Shown here piece after piece: positions 16,197 through 25,147 of a DNA stretch of 36,272 nucleotides. The DNA is from Lentisphaera araneosa HTCC2155 (lineage in GTDB: Bacteria; Verrucomicrobiota; Lentisphaeria; Lentisphaerales; Lentisphaeraceae), in contig CAMCSH010000005.1 in assembly GCA_945877655.1 (NCBI GenBank), positions 1 to 36,272 of the forward strand, written 5' to 3'. The stretch's first letter is position 1; every line of letters begins with the position of its first letter. Under the pieces are notes generated by a model. It was given only the letters and a program-made list of their open reading frames with translations. It was not told the origin of the DNA and ran no database searches. A program made the translations under genes and the position numbers.

Positions 16197-16840
16197 CAAA
16201 CCCCGTGTTTGAGGCGGTATTGAGCCAGATCTTCGACTGAGACGAGGCGGAGATTGTGCTTGACGCAGTAGATCCGCAGATCGGGAAGGCGGGCCATGCT
16301 GCCGTCTTCGTTCATGATCTCGCAGATGACGCCGGAGGGATCGAGACCGGCGAGGCGGGCGAGGTCGACCGAGGCCTCGGTCTGGCCGCGGCGCTCGAGG
16401 ACGCCGCCGGGGCGGGCGACGAGGGGGAAGATGTGGCCGGGGCGGATGAAGTCATCGGGCACCGCCTGCGGGCTGGCGAGGAGGCGGGCGCTGAGGGCCC
16501 GTTCCGCCGCCGAGATGCCGGTGGTGGTGCCTTCGCGGGCATCGACCGAGACGGTGAAGGCGGTGCCTTTCGGGCAGGTGTTGCGGTCGGCCATCGGCAC
16601 CAGGGCGAGCTGCTCGGCCCGCTCGACCGTGATCGGCACGCAGATCAAACCGCGACCCCAGGCGGCCATGAAGTTGATCGTCTCCTGCGTGGCGTGGCAA
16701 GCGGCCATCACCAGGTCGCCTTCGTTCTCACGGTCTTCGTCGTCGACGACGACGATGAGTCGCCCTTGGCGGATGTCGGCGATGGCGTCTTCAATGCGGT
16801 CGAGCACGGCGGGTCCTGGATTCGGATTTTGATCGGCCAA
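16196..16840 (-). CDS. ribB: 3,4-dihydroxy-2-butanone 4-phosphate synthase
   Basis: IEDAIADIRQGRLIVVVDDEDRENEGDLVMAACHATQETINFMAAWGRGLICVPIT ... RPGHIFPLVARPGGVLERRGQTEASVDL. Start is TTG at 16840; GTG at 16807 is an alternative. Confidence 0.95.
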   Translation of the reverse strand: MADQNPNPGPAVLDRIEDAIADIRQGRLIVVVDDEDRENEGDLVMAACHATQETINFMAAWGRGLICVPITVERAEQLALVPMADRNTCPKGTAFTVSVDAREGTTTGISAAERALSARLLASPQAVPDDFIRPGHIFPLVARPGGVLERRGQTEASVDLARLAGLDPSGVICEIMNEDGSMARLPDLRIYCVKHNLRLVSVEDLAQYRLKHGV

Positions 16841-16893
16841 GATAAACGCCGCTGCCGTCCTTGACTAGGGCCGCAGCGGCGGAGAAATTAGTC

Positions 16894-17090
16894 GGGACAC
16901 GACTGGGTATCAATTGGAAGTAGTCAGTAGTCAGGACACAACTGGGAAACAATTGGGACACAGTTGGGACACGACTGGGGAAAAACGGGGAGCGAGCTCA
17001 ACGGGGCAGGGACTTCATTGCAGCGAGCTGATCGTTTAGCTCTCCCAATGGTGTCCCAACTGTTTCCCCGTTGTGTCCCTGTTGTGTCCT
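16894..17090. repeat. Two opposed arrays of an 11-bp degenerate repeat (GGACACAACTG)
   Basis: Left: GGACACAACTG-GGAAACAATTG-GGACACAGTTG-GGACACGACTG; right (reverse complement): GGACACAACAG-GGACACAACGG-GGAAACAGTTG-GGACACCATTG. Confidence 0.85.
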
Positions 17091-17214
17091 AGTGATCCCA
17101 TCTTGATCCGTGAAGGTCGCTTCGACGTCGCGGATCGACAATCCGCGGGCATATCCTCCGATTGCCATCTTCTGGAGCTGCTGGCTGCGCTCTCAAGTCT
17201 TTACAGGAAATTCC

Positions 17215-17541
17215 CTACGGCACCGCTGCATGAGGAAGCGGTTCGTCCAAAGAGGGTGGCGGAGCCCAATTCAAACAACTCAACCCCCAAAGAACAAGCG
17301 CAAAAATCGGGAGAGTAGCCATCTGGATGCACAAGTATTTCCCGTTTGTCTCAAATACTAAAACTGATAAAATAGTTGTGAATATCCATGTCAAGCAAAA
17401 AAATACCCCGCACCAAACAACAAAATCAAAATCTAACCCGAGTATGTTTACTTTATCAAACCCAGGCATTAGGATGATCGGCGATAAAATTAGTGAAAAT
17501 TGAATTATGCACGCATTTTTTGTGAGTTTTATTGTATTCAA
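17215..17541 (-). CDS. Hypothetical small membrane protein in AT-rich DNA
   Basis: 108-aa ORF with hydrophobic segments (FVVWCGVFFCLTWIFTTILSVLVF; LPIFALVLWGLSCLNWA); composition differs from the rest of the window. Confidence 0.45.
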   Translation of the reverse strand: MNTIKLTKNACIIQFSLILSPIILMPGFDKVNILGLDFDFVVWCGVFFCLTWIFTTILSVLVFETNGKYLCIQMATLPIFALVLWGLSCLNWAPPPSLDEPLPHAAVP

Positions 17542-17602
17542 CTTAGAGTTGCTCCTGCAGTTTTTGTGGGATTTCTGATGTATGAATGAACATGTAGCTA
17601 GC

Positions 17603-17971
17603 TCAGTTATTCGCTTTCAGCATCGACAGCTTCTTGGTGGCGATCTCGGCCCATTGACCCTGGGGGAATTTCTTCAGATAGTCTTCATAAGCCTTGGTGG
17701 CGGCTTGAGTCACGTTGTCCTGACCGAGGGCGTTGGCGCGGCGGTACATGGCTTCTTCTACATGGGCCCCTTCCGGGAAAAGCTTCAGCACCTCGGCGTA
17801 GATCTCGGCCGCTTCATTGTTGCGGAAGGCGACGCCTTTGACCTTCGCCGCCGTCATGCATTTGTCGACGTTCTTTTCAGCATAGCCTTTTTCCGCCCAC
17901 CACGAGGCGGCGGGTGAAATTGAGCCGATGGCGACGACGAGCAGGATGATGCAGATGATCAAAGCGCGCAT
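17603..17971 (-). CDS. Small secreted protein with TPR-like helices
   Basis: Signal MRALIICIILLVVAIGSISPAAS; EAAEIYAEVLKLFPEGAHVEEAMYRRANAL...AYEDYLKKFPQGQWAEIATKKL. Confidence 0.65.
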   Translation of the reverse strand: MRALIICIILLVVAIGSISPAASWWAEKGYAEKNVDKCMTAAKVKGVAFRNNEAAEIYAEVLKLFPEGAHVEEAMYRRANALGQDNVTQAATKAYEDYLKKFPQGQWAEIATKKLSMLKANN

Positions 17972-18048
17972 GGAAATCTCCTTTAAAAGTGGCTGGGTTT
18001 GCCAATTGTATCAAAATCTCCAAGTCGCCGCAAGAGGTCCTGGAAAAA

Positions 18049-18498
18049 TCACTGCCCGCCTTGGGCGCCATAGACTTGTTCTTCCAACAGGCGTTGGAAT
18101 TCCATCATTTCTTCCGGCGTCGGACGGACGGTTTTGTCGGCCATGTTCATGCCGAGGCGGCCGGCGTTGTCGACCCACCACTCGCCCTTCAGGCCGGAGG
18201 CGAAGACGACGTTGCCGGAGAGCATGGCGCCGGGACGGGCGATCTTCGACATCTCGACGCGCGTGCCGGCCGGCTGGGCTTCGCCGGTGCTGTCATCGGC
18301 ATCTTCGGCTTTTTTCACTTCGGGCTTGACCGGGTCGAGCTCTTTCCAGTCGATCTCGGCTTCCGCGGCGAGAAGGCGCAGATCGAGGAAGGTCATGGTC
18401 TGGCCATGCTGGTCGCGCAAGAGACGGTGGATGTCGTTGAGCGAGGTTTTCTTCTTCAGCTCGGTGGCGATGAGTTTTTTCAGAGCGACGGGATCCAT
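18049..18498 (-). CDS. Conserved-looking hypothetical protein
   Basis: 149 aa from MDPVALKKLIATELKKKTSLNDIHRLLRDQHG; no family recognised. Confidence 0.6.
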   Translation of the reverse strand: MDPVALKKLIATELKKKTSLNDIHRLLRDQHGQTMTFLDLRLLAAEAEIDWKELDPVKPEVKKAEDADDSTGEAQPAGTRVEMSKIARPGAMLSGNVVFASGLKGEWWVDNAGRLGMNMADKTVRPTPEEMMEFQRLLEEQVYGAQGGQ

Positions 18499-18594
18499 GG
18501 TGAACTCCTTGGGGATTGGCGCCGTCAATTTACCCCGGATTGGGAGGAGTAAACCCATAAAGCGCAAGTTGAGGGGGATTCCATCAAACAGCCC

Positions 18595-21500
18595 TCACTC
18601 CCCGCTGAAGAAGTGCACTTCGCTGAGCTCGCCCTTGCGGCCGCCGGCAGCCGCGACGAGGCGGATCTGCTGGTAGCTTCCGGGGAGGAGGAAGACGAGG
18701 CCGCCGTTGCTGTCCGGGGAGATGCGGACCCAAGCGCCTTGATTGAAGGCTTCGAAGTAGACTTCGCCGCCGCCTTTTTTCAGGACAAAGGCGCGCTTCA
18801 CCGACACCGGCGTCGGGAAGCTCCAGGTGGCCAACGGAGTCACCACGTCGGCCTTCGGCACTTCCACCGAGCTGTCGGGATTCCAGTCGGAAATCGCCTT
18901 CAGATCGGCGCTCAGCGCGTCGTTCTTCAGGGTCGCGCCGGCAGGCTCGTCGAAGCGCGGGTTGCGCACCGCGACGGTGTGGATCGGGACGACGCGCCAA
19001 GGCTGGATCTCGAGCGCGAATTCGGCGCGGACGCCCTTGAGGAGCTGGAAGTCGCCGCCTTCGTCGGGCTTGTAAGTCCGGTTGTTCCACAGCAGGCTGA
19101 TGCGGTCGCCTTCGCGCGGCACCGAGACGGTGTCGATCAGGCCGCCGCCGCTGATGCGGAAGGCGAGGCTGTGGCGGAGGTGGTCGCGGTCGACCGTGCC
19201 CGGGACCCAGAAGACGCGGTTGTTGAGGACGTCGTCGGGCCAGTGGAGATCGCGTTCGTAGCGGTAGGCCTTGCCGCCAATCTGGTAGTCGAAGATGGCG
19301 TGGAAGCTCATCGGCGCGGCATCGGTGGCGAGCTCGATCTTCTCTTGGCGGACATTGGCGCCGAGGGAGGCGTCGTAGCCCTTGGCGCCGAGCTCGAGGA
19401 CGAGATCGTTCTTGACGACTTTGTGCGAGGGATCCTGGAAGGTGATCTTGCCGGTGAGACGGTAGGGGCTGTTGAGCTCGGCGTCTTTGCCGGTGTCGAG
19501 ATCTTCGGCGAAGGGATGCGTGCTCATCAGGCGCAATTCCTCGCACAGCTTGGCGCCGCGGGGGCGGACGAAGTCGATGCGGTGGTCAACGCCGAGGGTC
19601 AGCTCGATCAACTGTGCCTTGGTGCTGGGATTGAGCGGCGACGACTCGACCGCCTTGAGCAGCTCGGGAGCGGCCTTGGAGACGATGGCGAAAATGCGGC
19701 TGCGCATCTTTTCGCCTTCGGATTTTTCCAGATTGCGGAGAGCGCTGATGCTGGCGCCCAGGGAGGCGGGCGCGCTGGAGCCGAGCTGCTGGCGGAGGAT
19801 CTCGTAGCGGGTGGTCCAGGCGAGCCAGACGCGGTGATCGGCGTCGGTGAGTTTCGGCAGGGAGTAGTGCGTCGAGGGGAAGAGGTCGGGACGTCCGGTG
19901 ATGGCGAGTTTTTTCTTCGGCGCATTGAGGAAGATCAGCATGGTGCTGGCTCGGAAGAGGTCGTTCATGACCTCTTCGGCGCCCATGTATTCGAGCGGCT
20001 CGGAGTTCCAGCAGAAGCCGCCGTCGAAGCGTCGCGTGATGGCGATCTGCCAGCCGAAGCGGCGAGCGAACTCGGCGTAGGCCTTGTCGTCACTGCAGGC
20101 GATGCCGATGGTCGAGCCGAAGAGCGAGAAGGTCTTGGTGGCGTGGCCCTGGTCGCCGGAGCCGAGGGTGCGCTCGCAGTAGTGGGCGGTGCATTCCTTG
20201 ATGAAGTGGGCCGGACCGCCATGCAGACGGGCCGCGACGAGATAGGCGCCGCCGCGAGCGCCGTAAGCGCCGCCCTTGTCGATGTCGGTAAACTTGCCGC
20301 CGCCGCGGGTATAAGGGACGTCGCCGTCGGGCGCCATCTGCTGCACCCGCCAGAGCATTTTCTCGAGCAGCTCGGGGCGACCCTTGGCGGGGGTCTTTTC
20401 AAGCAGAGCGAGGGCGAGGCAGAGCTGCGAACCGCCGTAGTTGATGCCGCCGTCGTCGTAGCCCGGGTTGGCGCCGTGGCCGGAGGTGTAGTCGCCGTAG
20501 ATGAAGCGGGCGAGGCCGTCGCCGGACATCCGCAGGAAAGGCAGGACGCTGTCGTCCTGGGTGCGCAGCCAATATTCACAAACGGCAATGACGCTGAAGG
20601 AACTCGCCGCGCTCCAGCCGTCGAAATTAGTGTTGTCGCAGAGGTGCTTCACCGCCTTTTTCACCGCCGGCAGGACGGTGTCGTCGCCGGTGGACATCAG
20701 GGCGAGGCAGCAGATGCCGGTGTCCATCAGGTCGCTGCAATAGCCGGCGCGGCGGGGCCAGGAGCCGTCGGGACGCTGCTGCTTCAGGATCCACTCGGTG
20801 TTCATCGCGGTGATGGTGTCGGTCTTCGGCGAGGTGACGGCAGGGAAACCGCTGGCGAAGCTGCCGATGGCGGGGAGCTTGAGGGCGATCTCCTGGCGCA
20901 GTGCCGACAAGGCGGCGGGCAGCGGCAGTTTCGGCAAGACGCTGATCTTGCACGAGGCCGCAGCGCAAAACAGTCCGCCACGCAGCTTCCAGGCGCCTTC
21001 CGGCAGGAGATAGGTTTCGTTCTGCTCGCCGTGTTTGGCGGGAGTCTTGAGATTGCTCAACGGGATGCGGCGACCCTCGGCGTTTTCGAGGACGAGTTGA
21101 TTCATCGCGACGCGGCTTTTCGGTGGCAGCTCGAGGCGCAGTTCCTGGCCGGCGGGCAGGGCCAGATCGGCATTGAAGTCGGCATCCGGTCCGCCGCTGA
21201 GGGTGAAGTCGATGTCCTGGCAGTAGGCGACCCGAATGCCGGTGGCTTCGAGGCGGACGCAGCCGGGCGGAACGGCGTAGGTGATCGCGGTGGCGACGTG
21301 CGAGGCGATGGCGTGATCGAGAGTTTCCTTCTGCCAGGTGAGGGGATCGCTGGCGCTGGCGCGGCGGATCGAGCCATAGCCGGTGCTGGCGCTCAGCCAT
21401 TCCGACTGAGACAGGTCGATGCTGCTGCCGTCGGCCTTGACCAGGCGCGGATTCTTCCACAGGATCGAGCCGCCGTGGATCTCGCCGCGGCAAGTCGCCT

Positions 21501-22539
21501 CGAGTGTGGCGAATCGGGCGCCGGCAGGCAGGTTCAGGCTGAGGGGCATCTCGGTCTTGTCCTTGCCGGTGAAGGCGGTGACCGAGGCATTGGCGCTGCG
21601 CTTCAATTCACCGGCGGAAATCCAATTGTTGACCGGTGCCTTGACCTGGACTTGTTGCAGCCCGCGCAGCACTTCCAGCCGGATCGAACCACGGCCTTCG
21701 GCCCGGTCGATGAGCCAGCCGGCATGCATCGCCAGGGAGCGGGCATCCTTGGTCTTATAAGCCGTCTCCGGCTCGATCAGCAAGGCGTCTTTAAGCGCTT
21801 CGCCGTCCATGCCGATGATCACGTCGCCGACTTTCACCAGTCCCTCGGCGGGCGAACCTTTCATCACTTCGACGACTTCCAGACCGTCGCGGAAAATGCG
21901 GCCCTCGCTGTCCTTGAGGGCGGCGGGATAATGGGCGTCAAAACCCGGGTGGCGCTGCCACAGCTTGTTGATCGCGGTGCAGCGCAGGCCGAGGGGGCCG
22001 AGCGAGGTGACCCAGCGCTTGGCGCAGTCGATGTTTTCAGGCTCCATGGTGCTGAAGCCCGGGCCGCCGGCGTAGGTGCCCGGCCAGGCCTTGTAGTCAG
22101 CGACGGCGGGCTTGCCGGCGAGGGGCGGCACGACGATTTCAGGCAAAGGCGACAGGTAGAAGCCGCTGGCGAAACGCGGGCCGACAGGGGCGATTTTTGC
22201 GGTTTCCGCAAGAGGAGCCGAACTCAGTCCGGCGGCGTCGCTCTTGACCTCGGCTGCAGCGGCTTGAGCCCGCTTCATCAGATAGCCGCCGATACCGGCG
22301 GTGAAGAGCGCCAGGGCGACGAAGGGCCAGATGATCAAGGGTCGCCGTTTGATTTCGCGGTCGCGGATTTTCGGTGCTGGTTTGGCGGTGAATTTCGGCC
22401 GCGACTCGCCCGGCGGCGCGGCTTCCGGCGGCGGCGCCTCGATCTGAAACTTCTGGCCGCAAGGGCACTGGATCTTCACCGGCAGGGCGGCGTCGCCGAT
22501 GTCGAAGTTCTGTTGGCAGACCGGGCAGGAGACTTTCAT
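18595..22539 (-). CDS. Large membrane-anchored protein: N-terminal zinc ribbon, TM, PDZ and alpha/alpha-toroid domains (DUF6288-like)
   Basis: MKVSCPVCQQNFDIGDAALPVKIQCPCGQKF; TM LIIWPFVALALFTAGIGGYLM; PDZ-like VVEVMKGSPAEGLVKVGDVIIGMDGE; toroid-like MNTEWILKQQRPDGSWPR...DTGICCLALMSTGDD. Confidence 0.7.
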   Translation of the reverse strand: MKVSCPVCQQNFDIGDAALPVKIQCPCGQKFQIEAPPPEAAPPGESRPKFTAKPAPKIRDREIKRRPLIIWPFVALALFTAGIGGYLMKRAQAAAAEVKSDAAGLSSAPLAETAKIAPVGPRFASGFYLSPLPEIVVPPLAGKPAVADYKAWPGTYAGGPGFSTMEPENIDCAKRWVTSLGPLGLRCTAINKLWQRHPGFDAHYPAALKDSEGRIFRDGLEVVEVMKGSPAEGLVKVGDVIIGMDGEALKDALLIEPETAYKTKDARSLAMHAGWLIDRAEGRGSIRLEVLRGLQQVQVKAPVNNWISAGELKRSANASVTAFTGKDKTEMPLSLNLPAGARFATLEATCRGEIHGGSILWKNPRLVKADGSSIDLSQSEWLSASTGYGSIRRASASDPLTWQKETLDHAIASHVATAITYAVPPGCVRLEATGIRVAYCQDIDFTLSGGPDADFNADLALPAGQELRLELPPKSRVAMNQLVLENAEGRRIPLSNLKTPAKHGEQNETYLLPEGAWKLRGGLFCAAASCKISVLPKLPLPAALSALRQEIALKLPAIGSFASGFPAVTSPKTDTITAMNTEWILKQQRPDGSWPRRAGYCSDLMDTGICCLALMSTGDDTVLPAVKKAVKHLCDNTNFDGWSAASSFSVIAVCEYWLRTQDDSVLPFLRMSGDGLARFIYGDYTSGHGANPGYDDGGINYGGSQLCLALALLEKTPAKGRPELLEKMLWRVQQMAPDGDVPYTRGGGKFTDIDKGGAYGARGGAYLVAARLHGGPAHFIKECTAHYCERTLGSGDQGHATKTFSLFGSTIGIACSDDKAYAEFARRFGWQIAITRRFDGGFCWNSEPLEYMGAEEVMNDLFRASTMLIFLNAPKKKLAITGRPDLFPSTHYSLPKLTDADHRVWLAWTTRYEILRQQLGSSAPASLGASISALRNLEKSEGEKMRSRIFAIVSKAAPELLKAVESSPLNPSTKAQLIELTLGVDHRIDFVRPRGAKLCEELRLMSTHPFAEDLDTGKDAELNSPYRLTGKITFQDPSHKVVKNDLVLELGAKGYDASLGANVRQEKIELATDAAPMSFHAIFDYQIGGKAYRYERDLHWPDDVLNNRVFWVPGTVDRDHLRHSLAFRISGGGLIDTVSVPREGDRISLLWNNRTYKPDEGGDFQLLKGVRAEFALEIQPWRVVPIHTVAVRNPRFDEPAGATLKNDALSADLKAISDWNPDSSVEVPKADVVTPLATWSFPTPVSVKRAFVLKKGGGEVYFEAFNQGAWVRISPDSNGGLVFLLPGSYQQIRLVAAAGGRKGELSEVHFFSGE

Positions 22540-22722
22540 GACGGGGATCTCGAGGTTGAAGTGCATTTTGCGAAGCCTATCATCGGCAGATGATAAAGAT
22601 GGTCTTGTGTTCCCTCTGAATGTCGAATGTGACGAATGCGACATGATTTTCATCGGCAAAGACAAGTGCGGGTGAAAAGTTGAAGGACAACTAGTTTTGG
22701 CTTAAAGCCCCAGGAAGCCGCC

Positions 22723-23472
22723 ATGATCTTCAACCAGCAATTCGTCAAGGCCGTCACGCTTGAACGCGAGGCGATCCCCTCATTCAGGACCTATCCCTTT
22801 TCGCTGCCGATGGTGCGCAACCTGGAGTCGTTGGAATTACATCCACGGGTGACCTTCATCGTCGGTGAAAACGGTTCGGGAAAATCGACCTTGCTGGAGG
22901 CCATCGCCGTCGGCCTCGGCTTTAATGCCGAGGGAGGCTCGAAGAACTTCCGTTTCGGCACCCGCGCCTCCCATTCCGAGCTGCATCAGTTTTTGCGCTT
23001 GTCGCGAGGACTGCGGCCGCGCGACGGCTTCTTCCTGCGGGCGGAAAGCTTTTTCAATGTCGCTACCGAGATTGAAAAGCTCGATGACGAGCCTGCTATT
23101 GCCTTGCCGATCATCAAGTCCTATGGCGGTGTCTCTCTCCATGAACAATCCCACGGCGAGTCTTTTTTCACCCTTCTCACCAAGCGCTTCGGCGGTCAGG
23201 GTTTGTACATCCTCGATGAACCGGAAGCGGCCTTGTCCCCGCAGCGGCAGATGGCAGTTCTGGTCCGCTTTCACGATCTGATCAAGTTGAAATCGCAGTT
23301 CATCATCGCCACTCACTCGCCGATACTGATGGCTTACCCCGATGCATGGATCTACGAGTGCAGCTCCGAGGGATTGCGTCGCGTCGCCTACACCGACACC
23401 GAGCACTACAAGGTCAGTAGGCATTTCCTCAATCATCCGGATAGAACCCTGCAGGAACTGCTCAAGGATTGA
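22723..23472 (+). CDS. AAA/ABC-type ATPase
   Basis: Walker A GENGSGKSTLLEAIA; Walker B GLYILDEPEAALSPQRQ; H-loop IIATHSPILMAYP. Confidence 0.85.
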   Translation: MIFNQQFVKAVTLEREAIPSFRTYPFSLPMVRNLESLELHPRVTFIVGENGSGKSTLLEAIAVGLGFNAEGGSKNFRFGTRASHSELHQFLRLSRGLRPRDGFFLRAESFFNVATEIEKLDDEPAIALPIIKSYGGVSLHEQSHGESFFTLLTKRFGGQGLYILDEPEAALSPQRQMAVLVRFHDLIKLKSQFIIATHSPILMAYPDAWIYECSSEGLRRVAYTDTEHYKVSRHFLNHPDRTLQELLKD

Positions 23473-24697
23473 GCGCCAGCAGCCCCCGGATCTCGCGGCT
23501 CAGTCCCGCTGCGGCGGCGTCCCAGGTGAACTCGGCGGCGCGGAGGCGGGCCTGGACGCCGAGGCGGCGGCGAGCTTCGGGATCGCGATGGAGGGAGAGA
23601 AGCGCCACTACCAAGGCCTCGTCATCGCCGGCAGGCACCAACAAGGCGTCCTGGCCGTGGGTGATGAAGGTGCGTGGTCCGGGCACGTCACTGGCGATCA
23701 CCGGCAGGCCGACGGCCATGGCCTCGAGGGCGGCGAGGCCGAAGGCTTCGTCCCAAAGAGAGGGCATCACGGCGACATCAGCGCTGGCGAGCAGGGAGAG
23801 GAGTCCGGAACGATCGAGCCAGCCGGTTTCGTGCAGCCATTTGGGGCTCTCTGCATGAGGCGGACGGGTCAAGGTGAGACGGGCCGGGACGCCAGCCTCG
23901 CGCAGCTTGGCGACGGCTCGGATCAGCCACGTGGCGCCTTTGGCTGGGTCGTCCATGCGGCCGTGGGCGACGATCGAAAAGTCGCCCTCGGCGGCAGGGG
24001 CAAGGGCTTGCTGAAGGAATTCGGCATCGACCCCGCCGGGCAGGATGACCGGGGCGTGTTGCGGCGCCAGCTCGTTGATCCAGGCGGCGACCTGTTGGTT
24101 CGAGCAGATGACACGGCATTGGCGCAAGGCTTGGCGGACGGCGTCGGGATAATCGGCGTTGAGGACGCGCGCAAGTCCTTGTTCATGGGTCAGGATGTTG
24201 CCATCCGGGCCGCGATGGAGGGCGATGATTTCCTGGTAATCCCGGATGCAACGGCGGCACATTTCGGGGTCGCGCAAAAGCTGATTATGGCAGGGGCGGT
24301 CGTGCTGCCAGCATTCGTTGTTGCGGGGGCAGAACATCTCGAGTGCGTAGAGGCGCAGCAGGGTGGGCCATCGGGCGGCGCAGGCGAGGGCGAGGAAGGG
24401 CTTGAGCATCCAGCCGTCGCCGAGGAAAACCGCGTCGGGCTGCCAGTCTTCGAGGGCGGCGGTGAAGGTTTCGACAATTCCTTCGCGGTCGAGTCGGATG
24501 GGGCAGAGTCGGACTTCCGGGAAGTCCAATTCCAAGGGCGTCGCGGCGCGGGGAAAAGGCTGACCGAGGGCGAGGCGGAAGATGCGGATGTCGCAAAGCC
24601 CTTGCAGGCGGCTGAGGCTGGCGCGCAGGTCGCGAGCGGCGCCGCCGCGGGCCGGGTATTCGCTGGCGATGTCGATGACGGCGAGGCGTTTCATCAT
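23462..24697 (-). CDS. Glycosyltransferase family 4-like
   Basis: VILPGGVDAEFLQ...FSIVAHGRMDDPAKGATWLIRAVAKL...ADVAVMPSLWDEAFGLAALEAMAVGLPVIASDVPGPRTFI. Confidence 0.88.
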   Translation of the reverse strand: MMKRLAVIDIASEYPARGGAARDLRASLSRLQGLCDIRIFRLALGQPFPRAATPLELDFPEVRLCPIRLDREGIVETFTAALEDWQPDAVFLGDGWMLKPFLALACAARWPTLLRLYALEMFCPRNNECWQHDRPCHNQLLRDPEMCRRCIRDYQEIIALHRGPDGNILTHEQGLARVLNADYPDAVRQALRQCRVICSNQQVAAWINELAPQHAPVILPGGVDAEFLQQALAPAAEGDFSIVAHGRMDDPAKGATWLIRAVAKLREAGVPARLTLTRPPHAESPKWLHETGWLDRSGLLSLLASADVAVMPSLWDEAFGLAALEAMAVGLPVIASDVPGPRTFITHGQDALLVPAGDDEALVVALLSLHRDPEARRRLGVQARLRAAEFTWDAAAAGLSREIRGLLALNP

Positions 24698-25080
24698 CAG
24701 GCTTCGGCGACGACGAAGGCGACGGCGTGCTCGCGCTCGTGCGAGATCGACAGGTGCCAGCTAGCGATACCGAGGCTGGTGGCGCGGCGGGCAGCGGCGC
24801 CGCTGAGCTGCAGCAGCGGCGCGCCGCTGGCCTGGCGCAGGACTTCGACATCGCGCCAGCCGCAGTGTTCGCCGATGCCGGTGCCGAGGGCCTTGGACAC
24901 CGCTTCTTTCGCGGCCCAGCGTCCGGCGAAATAGGCAGCCTGGCCGGGCAGGGCGGCGGGTGCCAAGGCTTGCTCCGCGGCGGTGTAGCAGCGCTCCAGG
25001 AAGGCGGCGCGCTTCTCCGGCTCAAGCAGCCGCGCGATGCGGGGCACGGCGCACAGGTCGGTGCCGATGGCGATGATCAT
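24697..25080 (-). CDS. acpS: Holo-[acyl-carrier-protein] synthase
   Basis: MIIAIGTDLCAVPRIARLL ... AYFAGRWAAKEAVSKALGTGIGEHCGWRDVEVLRQASGAPLLQLSG ... HLSISHEREHAVAFVVAE. Confidence 0.95.
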   Translation of the reverse strand: MIIAIGTDLCAVPRIARLLEPEKRAAFLERCYTAAEQALAPAALPGQAAYFAGRWAAKEAVSKALGTGIGEHCGWRDVEVLRQASGAPLLQLSGAAARRATSLGIASWHLSISHEREHAVAFVVAEA

Positions 25081-25147
25081 AAAAGGCTCCTGCAGTCAAT
25101 GGATTCCGGCGTATACTACACGAAGAAGCGCTTTCGAGGAGCCCCAC

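Noticed and set aside
16894-17090. Possible CRISPR array
   Set aside because: Repeats are 11 bp, degenerate, contiguous and in two orientations; no spacers and no cas genes.
16841-17100. FMN riboswitch upstream of ribB
   Set aside because: No conserved RFN-element blocks recognised; the spacer consists of a hairpin and 11-bp repeats.
18613-22593. 1326-aa plus-strand ORF antisense to the DUF6288-like gene
   Set aside because: Long open frame explained by codon bias of the true minus-strand gene; no signal peptide, motif or domain, low-complexity composition.
24240-24370. Cys cluster in the GT4 glycosyltransferase (CPRNNECWQHDRPCHNQLLRDPEMCRRC) as a novel metal domain
   Set aside because: Similar Cys-containing insertions occur in many GT4 enzymes, so it is probably ordinary.
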